The position numbers were made by a program, and so were the translations under genes. Below are positions 23,766 to 32,774 of a DNA stretch of 64,000 nucleotides, one piece after another. Source of the DNA: an uncultured Eubacteriales bacterium (GTDB taxonomy: Bacteria; Bacillota; Clostridia; Peptostreptococcales; Anaerovoracaceae); NCBI GenBank assembly GCA_902798745.1, contig CADBXM010000001.1, positions 124,001 to 188,000 on the forward strand. The letters run 5' to 3'. The stretch's first letter is position 1, and the number at the start of each line of letters is the position of its first letter. The notes under the pieces were generated by a model. The model was not told where the DNA came from. It did no database searches and saw only the letters and a program-made list of their open reading frames with translations.

Positions 23766-25117
23766 TGTTCAGAAAATTCAAGGAAAGTCCGTATTTTAAG
23801 GCGGCCGTTACGGTGCTGATCTGCGGAGGCCTGCTGATCATCTTCGACAGCTGGATCGACAACAGACAGCTAACCGTAGGCTTTGAGACTATCAACAGAA
23901 CGCTTGCGCCTGTATACATAGGCGTGGTCTTTGCGTTCGTTCTGTGCCCGGTCTACAATTACTGCGTCGGAGCGTTTTACGACCGGCTCAAAAAGAGTAA
24001 TCCCGAAGGGAAGAAGCTTCTGAAAATTTCAAAAGCGCTGGCAAGCATCATATGCGTGGTGCTGGTGGTAGGTCTCATCGGGCTCCTCATCTATTTCATC
24101 GTGCCTCAGCTTGTGGATACACTTATCAGCCTCGGCAATACAATGCCTGAAAGGCTTGCGGCTCTTTCGGACTGGCTTGAGACTCACTTCAGCAAATTTC
24201 CGCAGCTGGCAAAATGGGTGGATAACGTAGCCAACACCGGTTCGAGGGATATCATCAACTGGGCGCATGAAAACGTGCTCAAAGGCGATGCGATGAACAT
24301 CGCCAATACCATATCTTCAGGATTGTTCACGGCGGTAAAGTATATATTTAACTTCATCATCGGGCTCCTGATCATGGTATATCTCCTCAACTTCAAGGAT
24401 CATCTTTTCGCGATCACTCGCAAGATAGTGACAGCGACATGCGGTCAGAAACGTCGCGACAATCTCTATGAGTTCTCCTCGATAGTGAATGAGACATTCA
24501 TCGGCTTCCTTGTCGGAAGGATAATAGATTCCTTCATCATCGGAGTACTTACTTTCGTGGTCCTCGTGATATTTGACATACCGTTCGCGCTGATGATAGC
24601 CGTGATCGTCGGAGTTACAAACGTTATACCGTTCTTTGGCCCGTTTATCGGGGCAGTCCCGTCAGTGCTTTTACTGATGCTCGAAGAGCCGATGGCAGCG
24701 GTCTATTTTCTTATCATCATACTCGTGATACAGCAGCTCGACGGCAATGTCATAGGGCCTAAGATCGTAGGCGATTCACTCGGCATAAGCAGCTTCTGGG
24801 TGCTGATAGCGGTGCTCGTGGGCGGTGGACTCTTTGGCTTTGAAGGCATGGTGTTCGGCGTTCCGGTCTTTGCCGTAGCATACAGGTATATCAACAAACT
24901 TACGAGTAGAAGCCTTGCCCACAAGGGAAAACCAATGACAACATCCGAGTATTACAGCCTCGAGCCATATGGCATCGATGACAAAGATGTAGCGTTCGAG
25001 ACGGACAGCAAGGATGGGAAAGATACGTTTATCAAGCATTTGAAGAGGAAAAAAAGCAAGCCGGCAGAAGAAAAGAAGATAGCGGGTAATCAGGATAAAA
25101 AAGATGCAACAGACTAA
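23765..25117 (+). CDS. AI-2E family transporter (PerM/TqsA-like)
   Basis: 450 residues with about eight membrane helices; the conserved C-terminal half is clear (ALMIAVIVGVTNVIPFFGPFIGAVPSVLLLML, then QQLDGNVIGPKIVGDSLG). Family members export small molecules such as AI-2 or indole, or exchange Na+/H+; the substrate here is unknown. A Lys/Asp-rich cytoplasmic tail of ~60 residues ends the protein. The start ATG overlaps the preceding TGA (TGATG), and murB starts inside its 3' end, so the three genes form one translationally coupled unit. Confidence 0.88.
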   Translation: MFRKFKESPYFKAAVTVLICGGLLIIFDSWIDNRQLTVGFETINRTLAPVYIGVVFAFVLCPVYNYCVGAFYDRLKKSNPEGKKLLKISKALASIICVVLVVGLIGLLIYFIVPQLVDTLISLGNTMPERLAALSDWLETHFSKFPQLAKWVDNVANTGSRDIINWAHENVLKGDAMNIANTISSGLFTAVKYIFNFIIGLLIMVYLLNFKDHLFAITRKIVTATCGQKRRDNLYEFSSIVNETFIGFLVGRIIDSFIIGVLTFVVLVIFDIPFALMIAVIVGVTNVIPFFGPFIGAVPSVLLLMLEEPMAAVYFLIIILVIQQLDGNVIGPKIVGDSLGISSFWVLIAVLVGGGLFGFEGMVFGVPVFAVAYRYINKLTSRSLAHKGKPMTTSEYYSLEPYGIDDKDVAFETDSKDGKDTFIKHLKRKKSKPAEEKKIAGNQDKKDATD

Positions 25118-26057
25118 TAGAGCAATAGATAGAGTTATAGAAGCCATTGGCGTGAAAAACGTGCTCGTAAACGAGCCGATGAGCAGCCACACCTCGTTCC
25201 ATATAGGTGGGCCGGCTGACGCTGTGGTGTTTGTGAATAATGAAGAAGAGCTTGCGCGAGTGCTCGGCATCGTGGCCGAGGAAGATGCGCCACACATGCT
25301 GATCGGAAACGGTTCAAATTTGCTTGTCTCAGACGAGGGATATCCGGGTATAGCGATAAAGCTCGCAGGTGAGTTCGAGGTAATAAAGCAGGATGAAGAG
25401 GACAAAACGCTTGTGACGATAGGCGCGGCGCGGCTGATGTCTTCGACTGCGGCATTTCTGACGGAACGAGGACTAGCCGGGTTCGAATTCGCGAGTGGCA
25501 TTCCGGGTAGCATAGGAGGCGCCGTGTTCATGAACGCCGGCGCGTATGGCGGAGAGATAAAGGACGTGTGCGAGTCGGTCCGCGTTCTGTGCCGTGCCGA
25601 AGAGCAGGGCGAAAGCGGGCGCTACGAAGCGCGCACTCTCAGCAATGAAGATATGGACTTCGGCTACAGGCACAGCGCAGCCGAAGACATGGGCATGATC
25701 ATCGTATCGGCAAAAATGAGGTTTACGGAAGATGATCCTGCCGCTATAGCCGCCAGAGTGGAAGAACTGCGCGAGAAAAGGAATTCCAAGCAGCCGGTCA
25801 ATTATCCGAGCGCGGGCAGCACTTTCAAAAGACCTGTGGGCGGCTATGCAGCCGCGCTGATCGAGCAGTCGGGTCTGAAAGGATACCGAGTAGGCGGAGC
25901 GGAAGTCTCCACTAAGCATTCAGGCTTCGTGATCAATATAGGCGGAGCGACTTGCGAGGACGTGCTGGCGGTCATGCGCCATGTGAGAGAAACAGTGCTC
26001 GCGGACAGCGGCATATTGCTTGAGCCTGAAGTAAGACTCATCAATTGCTCCTTATGA
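25104..26057 (+). CDS. murB: UDP-N-acetylmuramate dehydrogenase MurB
   Basis: 317 residues. A type II MurB: FAD-binding HTSFHIGGPADAVVF and MLIGNGSNLLVSDEGYPGIAI, GIPGSIGGAVFMNAGAYGGE, the proton-donor Ser in NYPSAGSTFKRP, and the late Glu in ILLEPEVRLI. It reduces UDP-GlcNAc-enolpyruvate to UDP-MurNAc with NADPH, the second committed step of peptidoglycan synthesis. It overlaps the transporter gene by 14 bp. It heads the conserved murB-PHP-rapZ-whiA block. Confidence 0.96.
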   Translation: MQQTNRAIDRVIEAIGVKNVLVNEPMSSHTSFHIGGPADAVVFVNNEEELARVLGIVAEEDAPHMLIGNGSNLLVSDEGYPGIAIKLAGEFEVIKQDEEDKTLVTIGAARLMSSTAAFLTERGLAGFEFASGIPGSIGGAVFMNAGAYGGEIKDVCESVRVLCRAEEQGESGRYEARTLSNEDMDFGYRHSAAEDMGMIIVSAKMRFTEDDPAAIAARVEELREKRNSKQPVNYPSAGSTFKRPVGGYAAALIEQSGLKGYRVGGAEVSTKHSGFVINIGGATCEDVLAVMRHVRETVLADSGILLEPEVRLINCSL

Positions 26058-26075
26058 TCGATCGTATCCACGCGC

Positions 26076-26084
26076 TGCTATAAT
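26076..26084 (+). promoter_or_regulatory. Extended -10 promoter of PHP-rapZ-whiA
   Basis: TGCTATAAT (TG, one base, perfect TATAAT) 53 bp before the ATG at 26138. No good -35 box. It lets the division genes be transcribed apart from murB. Confidence 0.6.
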
Positions 26085-26137
26085 ACGTATTGAACGAATC
26101 CTCGGTCAATAAATCCTTCTTGGGAGACGACGAACGA

Positions 26138-26932
26138 ATGGAATTGAAAGACTTAAAAACGATAAAAGAGCTGAAGGAACTTAAGAAAGAATACAAATTG
26201 CGGTTCGACTATCACACCCATACGATCTATTCGAGGGTGGGACCGTATTTTCACGGAAAGGGCCGCATTATGGACAACGCCAGAGCGGCTGTCTTCGCAG
26301 GGCTTAAAGAGCTTGCGATAACAGACCACGGCCCATCTGACTTCTATGGACTCGACCCTAAGAAGATCCCACAGATGAGACGTGACATAGCGGCAGCCAA
26401 GGCTGTGTTCCCAAAGCTGAGGATATGGCTCGGAGTCGAGGCGGATATAGTTGATACACCAAATGGGCTGGATGTAGCGCCTGAGGACTTCGACAAGTAC
26501 GACTTTGTGAACGCGGGCTATCACTACGTGCCGAAATGCCACATGATAGCCAATTGGGTGGCATTTCACCTGCCGGTACCGGCAGGCGCCCGCGAAAAGC
26601 TGAGGACCCAGAATACGGCAAGGATCGAGAAGGCGCTCACAAGCAACGACATCAGGATATTGACTCACCCGGGTGACAAAGCTTTCATAAACGAGCACCG
26701 CGTTGCCAAGGCATGCGAGGAGACCGGCACTCTTGTGGAGATAAACGCGAGGCACAAACACCCAAACGTGGACGACCTTAAGATTTACGCACAGTATGAT
26801 GTCGAGTTCGTGATAAGCAGCGACGCGCATCTGCCGATCCATGTCGGAAGATACGCGGAGAGTTTGGCACTCGCATTGGAGGCCGGTATCGACGTAGACA
26901 GGATAGTCAATATCGAAAGAAGATATAAATAG
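26138..26932 (+). CDS. PHP-domain phosphoesterase
   Basis: 264 residues from the ATG at 26138 (GGGAG upstream); a TTG at 26090 would coincide with the transcription start. PHP metal motifs: FDYHTHTIYSR, ITDHGPSDFYG, GVEADIVD, ILTHPGD, VEINARHKHP and ISSDAHLP. These bind a trinuclear metal centre for phosphate-ester hydrolysis; histidinol phosphatase-like and nucleotide phosphatase activities are known in the superfamily. The gene upstream of rapZ in many Clostridia encodes this protein, but its substrate is unknown. Confidence 0.85.
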   Translation: MELKDLKTIKELKELKKEYKLRFDYHTHTIYSRVGPYFHGKGRIMDNARAAVFAGLKELAITDHGPSDFYGLDPKKIPQMRRDIAAAKAVFPKLRIWLGVEADIVDTPNGLDVAPEDFDKYDFVNAGYHYVPKCHMIANWVAFHLPVPAGAREKLRTQNTARIEKALTSNDIRILTHPGDKAFINEHRVAKACEETGTLVEINARHKHPNVDDLKIYAQYDVEFVISSDAHLPIHVGRYAESLALALEAGIDVDRIVNIERRYK

Positions 26933-26965
26933 AAGATCGCGATCTAACGAAAAAAGAGGCGAAGC

Positions 26966-27838
26966 ATGAAAGTCGTAATAATCACGGGAATGTCAGGAGC
27001 GGGAAGGAGCCGCGCAGCGGACTGGTTTGAGGACCAGGGTTATTATTGTATCGATAATATGCCACCGGCGCTAATAGACAACTTTCTGGAGATGACATCG
27101 GTAGACACCAACCGCCTCGAAAAGATAGCCTTTGTTACTGACCTCAGGAGCGGCAGTTTCTTTGACAAGCTGTCAAAGGTCATAGACGATCTGAGAAGCA
27201 GAAAAGGGATAGATCTGACGGTCCTTTATCTGGAGGCATCAGCTGCGGAGATCGTGAGGCGTTACAACGAAGTCAGGCGCAACCATCCTCTGACCGGGGG
27301 AGAGGCAAGCGTCGATGTAATAGAAGAAGAGAAGAACGAGCTCAAGGCGATCAGAGAAAAAGCCGACTTCATACTAGATACGACCAACCTCAAGGTGGCA
27401 GAGATGAACTCCGAGCTCGACCGCATGATATTCGGCGGAAGCGGCTCTTCAAACTTTGCGATCAACATCAGTTCTTTCGGCTTCAAATACGGTATACCTA
27501 GTGAAGCCGATGTGATGTTCGATGTGAGGTTCATGCCGAATCCGTATTGGGTGCCGAGTCTTAGAAGACTGACGGGCAACAACAAGAAAGTAAAAGACTT
27601 CGTGTTCAGACACGAGATATCCAGGCAGTTCGTGGATTCGGTCCATATACTGTTGAGGGCATTGGTGCAGGGATACATCGATGAAGGCAAATACCATCTC
27701 AACATAGCACTGGGCTGCACGGGCGGGCATCACAGATCCGTCGCGGTAGCCAACGCGCTTGCCGAAGAATTCAAAAAGGATGGGATGAGAGTGAGGGTCA
27801 ATCACAGAGACCTCGATCTTCAGAACAAAAAAAGATAG
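26966..27838 (+). CDS. rapZ: RapZ/YvcJ family nucleotide-binding protein with Arg in the Walker A motif
   Basis: 290 residues. The N-terminal P-loop reads GMSGAGRS (8-15), with Arg14 where most family members have Lys. YCIDNMPPALI follows. The C-terminal domain carries the conserved GCTGGHHRSV (about 251-260). RapZ in enterobacteria binds RNase E and small RNAs controlling GlmS; in Bacillota YvcJ binds and hydrolyses nucleotides and affects competence and cell-wall metabolism. The gene lies between PHP and whiA; the usual yvcK gene between rapZ and whiA is missing here. Confidence 0.93.
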   Translation: MKVVIITGMSGAGRSRAADWFEDQGYYCIDNMPPALIDNFLEMTSVDTNRLEKIAFVTDLRSGSFFDKLSKVIDDLRSRKGIDLTVLYLEASAAEIVRRYNEVRRNHPLTGGEASVDVIEEEKNELKAIREKADFILDTTNLKVAEMNSELDRMIFGGSGSSNFAINISSFGFKYGIPSEADVMFDVRFMPNPYWVPSLRRLTGNNKKVKDFVFRHEISRQFVDSVHILLRALVQGYIDEGKYHLNIALGCTGGHHRSVAVANALAEEFKKDGMRVRVNHRDLDLQNKKR

Positions 27839-27856
27839 GACAGACAATAACAAGAG

Positions 27857-28876
27857 ATGTCGTTTTCCTCAGAAGTAAAGGGTGAACTGGCGAGAACAGA
27901 GCCCGCCAGGAAGTGTTGCATGCTGGCTGAGATAGCGGGATTCTTCAGAGTATCGGGATCCGTGCGTATCACAGGCGGCAGTTTTGCTATTGTGGCATCC
28001 ACCGAAAGCGCCGCGACAGCAAGGCATCTCAAGGTCCTCATAGAAACATACTTCAAGAACAGAGTGCAACTTGGCATAGGCGCTTCGCAGAGGCCGGGCT
28101 TTCAGGGGAAAAAGGGCAGGAATACCTACTACATCACTATAAGCCCCGAGGAGAAATCCATGCAGATACTCCGTGAGACCGGTATGATACTTATACGCGA
28201 GGGCGACGATTATTTCAGCGACGGCATATACCAGCCACTCGTGAATTCCAAGCACTGCAAGAAGGCATACCTCAGAGGCATGTTTTTAAGTTGCGGCACG
28301 ATGTCAGACCCGCGGAAGAGCTACCACCTCGAATTCGTTCTCGATAAGGAGCAGAGCGCTCTCGACTTAAGAAAGCTCATCGGAAGCTTTGTAGACCTCT
28401 CCGCGAACATCTCACACCGGGGCGATGACTATGTAGTATATATGAAGAAAGCTTCGTATATAAGTGATATGCTTGGGATCATGGGCGCAGACAACGCCAT
28501 GCTCGAGCTCGAGAGTATACGCGTCAACAAGGGCATGCACGGTGACATAATGCGCATGATAAACTGCGACAACGCTAATGTGGACAGGACACTGTCAGCA
28601 GCCGAGGAGCAGAAGGAATGGATAATTCAAATTGCAACCGTTGAGGCAGGAAGAGAGCCTCAGCCTGAAGAGCTTTCAGACCCCGGGGCGAAGTTCTGGA
28701 CCGACGGGCTCAGGCGTTTGCCCGGCAGTCTCAAAGAGGTGGCATACCTCAGACTGTACAGACCTGAAGCAAGCCTCACGGAAATCGGCGAGCTGCTGAC
28801 CCCTCAGGTGGGTAAGGCTGCCGTCAGCAAAAGGTTCTCGAGAATCAGAGCACTTGCTAAAGAGGCGAGTAAGTGA
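27857..28876 (+). CDS. whiA: DNA-binding protein WhiA
   Basis: 339 residues. The N-terminal LAGLIDADG-like fold (FRVSGSVRITGG, YLRGMFLSCGTMSDPRKSYHLEF) has no nuclease function in this family. The C-terminal helix-turn-helix region shows GELLTPQVGKAAVSKRFSRIRAL. WhiA controls sporulation septation in Streptomyces and cell division/chromosome segregation in Bacillus. The start ATG is 18 bp after rapZ. The weak ribosome-binding site (AAGAG) fits coupling to rapZ. Confidence 0.95.
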   Translation: MSFSSEVKGELARTEPARKCCMLAEIAGFFRVSGSVRITGGSFAIVASTESAATARHLKVLIETYFKNRVQLGIGASQRPGFQGKKGRNTYYITISPEEKSMQILRETGMILIREGDDYFSDGIYQPLVNSKHCKKAYLRGMFLSCGTMSDPRKSYHLEFVLDKEQSALDLRKLIGSFVDLSANISHRGDDYVVYMKKASYISDMLGIMGADNAMLELESIRVNKGMHGDIMRMINCDNANVDRTLSAAEEQKEWIIQIATVEAGREPQPEELSDPGAKFWTDGLRRLPGSLKEVAYLRLYRPEASLTEIGELLTPQVGKAAVSKRFSRIRALAKEASK

Positions 28877-28919
28877 TAAAGTTACATTTAGTAATAGTTC
28901 CCAGCAGAAGGAGGATGAA

Positions 28920-29111
28920 ATGAAGAAATTTCTATTTTGCACAACAGCTATCGCTGGCATTGTAGGGCTTGTTGCTTATATGGACAAAAACGGAGTTCCT
29001 ATTCCTGGTAATCTCACAATGAATCTGCCTATTAAGTTACCGTTCGATCCTTATGATCTGATGATGGACGGTATCCATTTCCTGGAGAGCAAAGGAATCG
29101 AAGGCATCTAA
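28920..29111 (+). CDS. Small unrecognised protein after whiA
   Basis: 63 residues starting at an ATG with a strong GGAGGATG ribosome-binding site; unrecognised. One hydrophobic N-terminal helix (FLFCTTAIAGIVGLVAYM) could be a membrane anchor. A short Pro/Leu-rich tail follows (NLPIKLPFDPYDLMMDG). A hairpin terminator lies just downstream, so it is the last gene of the murB-whiA transcript. Its reality is supported by the ribosome-binding site and the terminator position. Confidence 0.7.
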   Translation: MKKFLFCTTAIAGIVGLVAYMDKNGVPIPGNLTMNLPIKLPFDPYDLMMDGIHFLESKGIEGI

Positions 29112-29139
29112 GCCGACTTTTTCAGATTGGTAATCAGAG

Positions 29140-29170
29140 TGTACCAGGGGGTTCTCCCCTGGTACATTTA
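29140..29170 (+). terminator. Hairpin terminator after the whiA unit
   Basis: An 11-bp stem (29140-29150 with 29156-29166, arms GTACCAGGGG / CCCCTGGTAC) with a GTTCT loop. The T-run is short (TTTA), so termination may be partial. Confidence 0.65.
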
Positions 29171-29243
29171 GTATGTACGGTATATGCGGTAAATGCGATA
29201 TATCGGACCGCATGATCGCTGGGTATAATAGGATCAGACAAGA

Positions 29244-30701
29244 ATGGAAAAAGGTCAGATAACAGAAATCAGAATAGAGGACATGCTCGATGACGGCAGA
29301 GCTTTCGGCAGAGCGGATGGCTGTGCTGTTTTTGTGAGCGGTGGCGCAAAACTTCCGAATGGAGAAAAAGCTGCCTGCACCGTTCCGGGTGATGTGGTAA
29401 AGACTCGCGTGATCAAAGCGAAGAAGTCATCGGCAGAAGCAGAAGTCATGGAGATCACCAAAGCATCTCCGGACCGCGTTGTGTCAGCCTGTCCATACTT
29501 TGGACAATGTGGCGGCTGTGCTCTTCGCGAGCTTTCTTATGATGCGCAGAAAAAACTCAAGACCGAGCAGGTGAGGTCCAAGCTAAAGAGGCTTGGCGGA
29601 CTTGAGGATCCAAAGGTGAACGATATCATAGGAGCAGATACACTCGAGTATTACAGGAACAAAGCAGTCTTTGCAGTCGGGCCTCACGGCGAAGTTGGTT
29701 TCAAAAAAGGGAAGAGCAATTTTGTCATAGACGTTGAAGACTGCCTTCTGCAGACCGATGCTGCCATGGTGTGCGCTGACGCTCTGAGGCATTTTCTAAA
29801 AGAGACAAAAGTCAAAGGCATCAGACAGATGACTGTCAGGACGGCGTTTGGAACGGGCGAAGTGATGGTCGTGCTCGATGCGGACAACAAAGAGATCCCT
29901 CAGATCGAAAAGCTTGTCGGCATGTTCGATGACGCAGTCTACAGTTTGAATTCCGATGAAGAGGACGGTCTGCAATACAGCCTAGAATCCGTTGCTCTGA
30001 TCCATAAAGGAAAATGTCATATCATCGCAGGCAAGCCTACCATCAATGAGGAGTTCGTGACAGACGGCGGCGTTCTGAGATTTGAGATCAGCCCGCAGTC
30101 TTTCTTCCAGGTGAACCCCGAGCAGATGGAAAGGCTCTACGATAAAGCCGCCGAATATGCTGGATGGGGATCTACGATCCTCGACCTCTATTGCGGTGCC
30201 GGGACTATAGGTATCTGGCTTCTCGACAAGTTCAGAAGTAAAGACCCTGGGGCATTTGAAAAAACAAAAGTCATTGGTATCGAGTCTGTAAAACCGGCTA
30301 TCCTCGACGCCAACCGAAACTCAGTGATCAACGGGCTCATAAACACCCGCTACTTCTGTGGAAAAGCAGAGGAAGAACTACCCGGCATGATGGGGCTCGC
30401 GAAGCTGTATAAATGGAACGAAGTCAATGAGCGCGTGGAGCGCGAGCCGGAGATAAAGATCGAAAAGGCCGACGTGGCGATACTCGACCCGCCGCGTGCC
30501 GGATGCGACGAGGCCCTCCTCGCCGCAGTGGCTGCTGCGCAGCCTGATCGCATCGTATACGTATCATGCGATCCCGGCACCCTCGCTCGTGACATCAAAT
30601 ACCTCACTGCGAACGGCTACGAATTTATCGAAGCCACCCCGGTCGACCAGTTCCCGTGGACGACCAGCATCGAATGCGTTTCTGTGTTGAAACGTGCATA
30701 A
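29244..30701 (+). CDS. rlmD: 23S rRNA (uracil-C5)-methyltransferase, RlmD/TrmA family
   Basis: 485 residues. N-terminal TRAM domain, then the [4Fe-4S] cysteine cluster CPYFGQCGGC (about 86-95), the SAM-binding ILDLYCGAGTIGIWLL and the catalytic Cys in VYVSCDPGTLARD. It methylates a uridine of 23S rRNA (U1939 or U747 type) or possibly tRNA; the exact site cannot be told from sequence. A TATAAT at 29224-29229 leaves a leader of only ~8 bases, with no Shine-Dalgarno site. A ~20-residue charged insertion (LAKLYKWNEVNERVEREPE) sits before the DPPRAGCDE motif. Confidence 0.92.
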   Translation: MEKGQITEIRIEDMLDDGRAFGRADGCAVFVSGGAKLPNGEKAACTVPGDVVKTRVIKAKKSSAEAEVMEITKASPDRVVSACPYFGQCGGCALRELSYDAQKKLKTEQVRSKLKRLGGLEDPKVNDIIGADTLEYYRNKAVFAVGPHGEVGFKKGKSNFVIDVEDCLLQTDAAMVCADALRHFLKETKVKGIRQMTVRTAFGTGEVMVVLDADNKEIPQIEKLVGMFDDAVYSLNSDEEDGLQYSLESVALIHKGKCHIIAGKPTINEEFVTDGGVLRFEISPQSFFQVNPEQMERLYDKAAEYAGWGSTILDLYCGAGTIGIWLLDKFRSKDPGAFEKTKVIGIESVKPAILDANRNSVINGLINTRYFCGKAEEELPGMMGLAKLYKWNEVNERVEREPEIKIEKADVAILDPPRAGCDEALLAAVAAAQPDRIVYVSCDPGTLARDIKYLTANGYEFIEATPVDQFPWTTSIECVSVLKRA

Positions 30702-30720
30702 CATCTTCAAAGTAATACGG

Positions 30721-30748
30721 TTGAAAAAAAGAAAAAACTCGGTATAAT
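30721..30748 (+). promoter_or_regulatory. Promoter of the RhuM-Fic gene
   Basis: TTGAAA (30721-30726), 16-bp spacer, TATAAT (30743-30748). The -10 is embedded in a short inverted repeat CTCG..CGAG (30738-30752). Transcripts would start near 30755, just before two hairpins. Confidence 0.7.
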
Positions 30749-30766
30749 CGAGCCATCGATATATGT

Positions 30767-30819
30767 AAATCGGAGACAGGGCTCTCCGATTTTTTTGTGC
30801 CCCGGAAACCGGGGCTCTT
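30767..30819 (+). terminator. Terminator and second hairpin in the leader of the RhuM-Fic gene
   Basis: Hairpin 1 has a perfect 10-bp stem AAATCGGAGA / TCTCCGATTT (30767-30776, 30783-30792) and a T-run to 30796. Hairpin 2 is GCCCCGG-AAA-CCGGGGC (30799-30815) followed by TCTTTC. They end the rlmD transcript, but they also lie between the TATAAT promoter and the start codon at 30847. GAGCC at 30750 could pair with GGCTC at 30780-30784 as an antiterminator. Confidence 0.8.
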
Positions 30820-30846
30820 TCTATTTCTGTGAAAAGGAGGCAAGTT

Positions 30847-31767
30847 ATGAAGAAGAATGAGATCGTACTATTTGAAACCGCTGATAATGAGGTGTCACTG
30901 CAAGTACAGATGCATGATGATACTGTATGGCTGACACAAGCACAGATGGTTGAACTCTTCGACAGAGATGTATCGGTTATTTCAAGGCACATTAGCAATG
31001 TGTTTAGGGAAGGAGAGGTGGAGAAAAAGAGCAATTTGCATTTTTTGCAAATTGCAAATGCTGATAGACCAGTCGCTTTTTACAGTCTGGACGTGATTAT
31101 TTCTGTCGGCTATCGTGTCAAGTCACAACGAGGCGTGGAATTCCGTCGCTGGGCTAACACAGTGCTGAAGGAATACATTTTGAAAGGATATGCAGTAAAC
31201 GATAAACGCATCAACCAACTCGGTCAGCTTGTCCAGATAATGAAGAGGGCAGAGAACCAGCTGGATACCCAGCAGGTACTTTCGGTAGTGGAGAGCTATT
31301 CGACTGCATTGGATATGCTGGACGATTACGACCATCAGACTCTGTCCAAGCCGAAAGGTAATCATGATACCTATGTGCTCTCATACGATGAATGTCGTGA
31401 TGTAATAGATAAAATGAAATTTGCGTCGGACAGCGCTCTGTTTGGAAATGAGAAGGATGATTCGTTCAAAGGTTCCATCGGAGCGATATACCAAAGCTTT
31501 GGTGGCAATGATCTATATCCATCGTTAGAGGAGAAAGCTGCAAACCTTTTGTACTTTGTGACAAAAAACCACAGCTTTTCAGACGGTAACAAGCGTATTG
31601 CAGCGACAATGTTCCTGTACTTTCTCGATAAAAACAGAGCGCTGTTTGTAGAAGGCACTAAACGCATTGCAGATTATACGCTGGTCGCGCTTACGATCAT
31701 GATCGCGGAATCAAAGCCGGAAGAAAAAGATATGATGGTGAAAGTTATTATGAATTGCTTGGTATAA
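30847..31767 (+). CDS. RhuM-family protein fused to a Fic/Doc domain
   Basis: 306 residues from the ATG at 30847 (AAGGAGG upstream). The N-terminal ~130 residues are the RhuM virulence-associated domain (VWLTQAQMVELFDRDVSVISRHI, a winged-helix-like start, then EFRRWANTVLKEYILKGYAVN). The C-terminal domain is Fic/Doc with the complete active-site motif HSFSDGNKR (242-250). Fic proteins transfer AMP or phosphate groups to target proteins. No adjacent antitoxin is visible and no inhibitory Ser/Thr-x-x-x-Glu helix is obvious. The protein may be a self-regulated toxin or signalling enzyme. The leader terminator points to tight control. Confidence 0.86.
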   Translation: MKKNEIVLFETADNEVSLQVQMHDDTVWLTQAQMVELFDRDVSVISRHISNVFREGEVEKKSNLHFLQIANADRPVAFYSLDVIISVGYRVKSQRGVEFRRWANTVLKEYILKGYAVNDKRINQLGQLVQIMKRAENQLDTQQVLSVVESYSTALDMLDDYDHQTLSKPKGNHDTYVLSYDECRDVIDKMKFASDSALFGNEKDDSFKGSIGAIYQSFGGNDLYPSLEEKAANLLYFVTKNHSFSDGNKRIAATMFLYFLDKNRALFVEGTKRIADYTLVALTIMIAESKPEEKDMMVKVIMNCLV

Positions 31768-31827
31768 GGCAACTTATCGGGGTATTATTAATTCGATAGT
31801 TAGACAATAGAAAGCCAAACTCAGATC

Positions 31828-32706
31828 ATGCATTTTGTTGACGCAAAAGGAATACTGACCGGAAACAGCGGTTATTATGGAATGAATATTTACCGTGGAT
31901 GTTCTCACGGCTGCATTTATTGTGACAGCAGAAGCAAGTGCTATCAGTTTACGCATCCTTTCGAAGATATCGAAGTGAAGCAGAATGCGCCGGAGTTACT
32001 AGAGAAGGCGTTACGATCCAAGCGAAAGAGATGCATGATCGGGACCGGAGCGATGTCGGATCCTTACATGCACTGTGAGGAAAAACTGCGTCTTACAAGA
32101 AAATGTCTCGAGATCATCAACAAATATGGATTTGGCGCGGCTATCCAAACTAAGTCCGATCGTATCCTTCAGGACATCGATCTTCTTGATGAGATAAATC
32201 GGTCCGCAAAGTGCGTGGTACAGATGACTCTTACGACTTACGATGATGATCTGTGCCGCATAATCGAACCTAATGTATGCAATACAAAACGCAGGATAGA
32301 AGTGCTCGAGAAGATGCAGGAAAGGGGCATTCCCACAGTCGTCTGGCTGACTCCTATTCTTCCATTCATAAATGATACTGAGGAGAACATCACATCCATA
32401 ATGAATGAATGTGTTAGAACCGGGGTGAAGGGGATCATCGACTTCGGAATGGGACTGACTCTGAGGGAAGGTGATAGAGAATACTATTACACTGCGCTGG
32501 ATAAACATTTCCCCGGTTTGAAGCAACGCTATATACGAACATACGGAAACTCATATGAACTGCCGAGCCCAAATGCAAAAGAGCTGACGGCTATTTATAA
32601 AAGGATCTGCAAAGAAAACAGCATGATGTCGACCCCGGAAGAATGCTTTAGTTATATGAGGGAGTTGCCTGAGAAAAATACGCAAATCAGCATTTTCGAT
32701 CTATGA
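31828..32706 (+). CDS. SPL-family radical SAM protein
   Basis: 292 residues. The radical SAM cysteine triplet is near the N terminus: CSHGCIYC (about residues 28-35, CX3CX2C) after MNIYRGC. A following GTGAMSDPYMHCE segment is typical of the spore photoproduct lyase-like family of small radical SAM proteins. It should reduce SAM through a [4Fe-4S] cluster to a 5'-deoxyadenosyl radical. Classic SPL repairs spore photoproduct, but this short subfamily has no proven substrate. The gene sits near two other DNA-repair-type genes (SRAP and deoxyinosine glycosylase). Confidence 0.83.
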   Translation: MHFVDAKGILTGNSGYYGMNIYRGCSHGCIYCDSRSKCYQFTHPFEDIEVKQNAPELLEKALRSKRKRCMIGTGAMSDPYMHCEEKLRLTRKCLEIINKYGFGAAIQTKSDRILQDIDLLDEINRSAKCVVQMTLTTYDDDLCRIIEPNVCNTKRRIEVLEKMQERGIPTVVWLTPILPFINDTEENITSIMNECVRTGVKGIIDFGMGLTLREGDREYYYTALDKHFPGLKQRYIRTYGNSYELPSPNAKELTAIYKRICKENSMMSTPEECFSYMRELPEKNTQISIFDL

Positions 32707-32774
32707 TCCGGAAGGGATCTTATAGAAGTGGGCCCGCCCATGTAGAAAGACAGGATTTTATAGGAGAGAGACGA

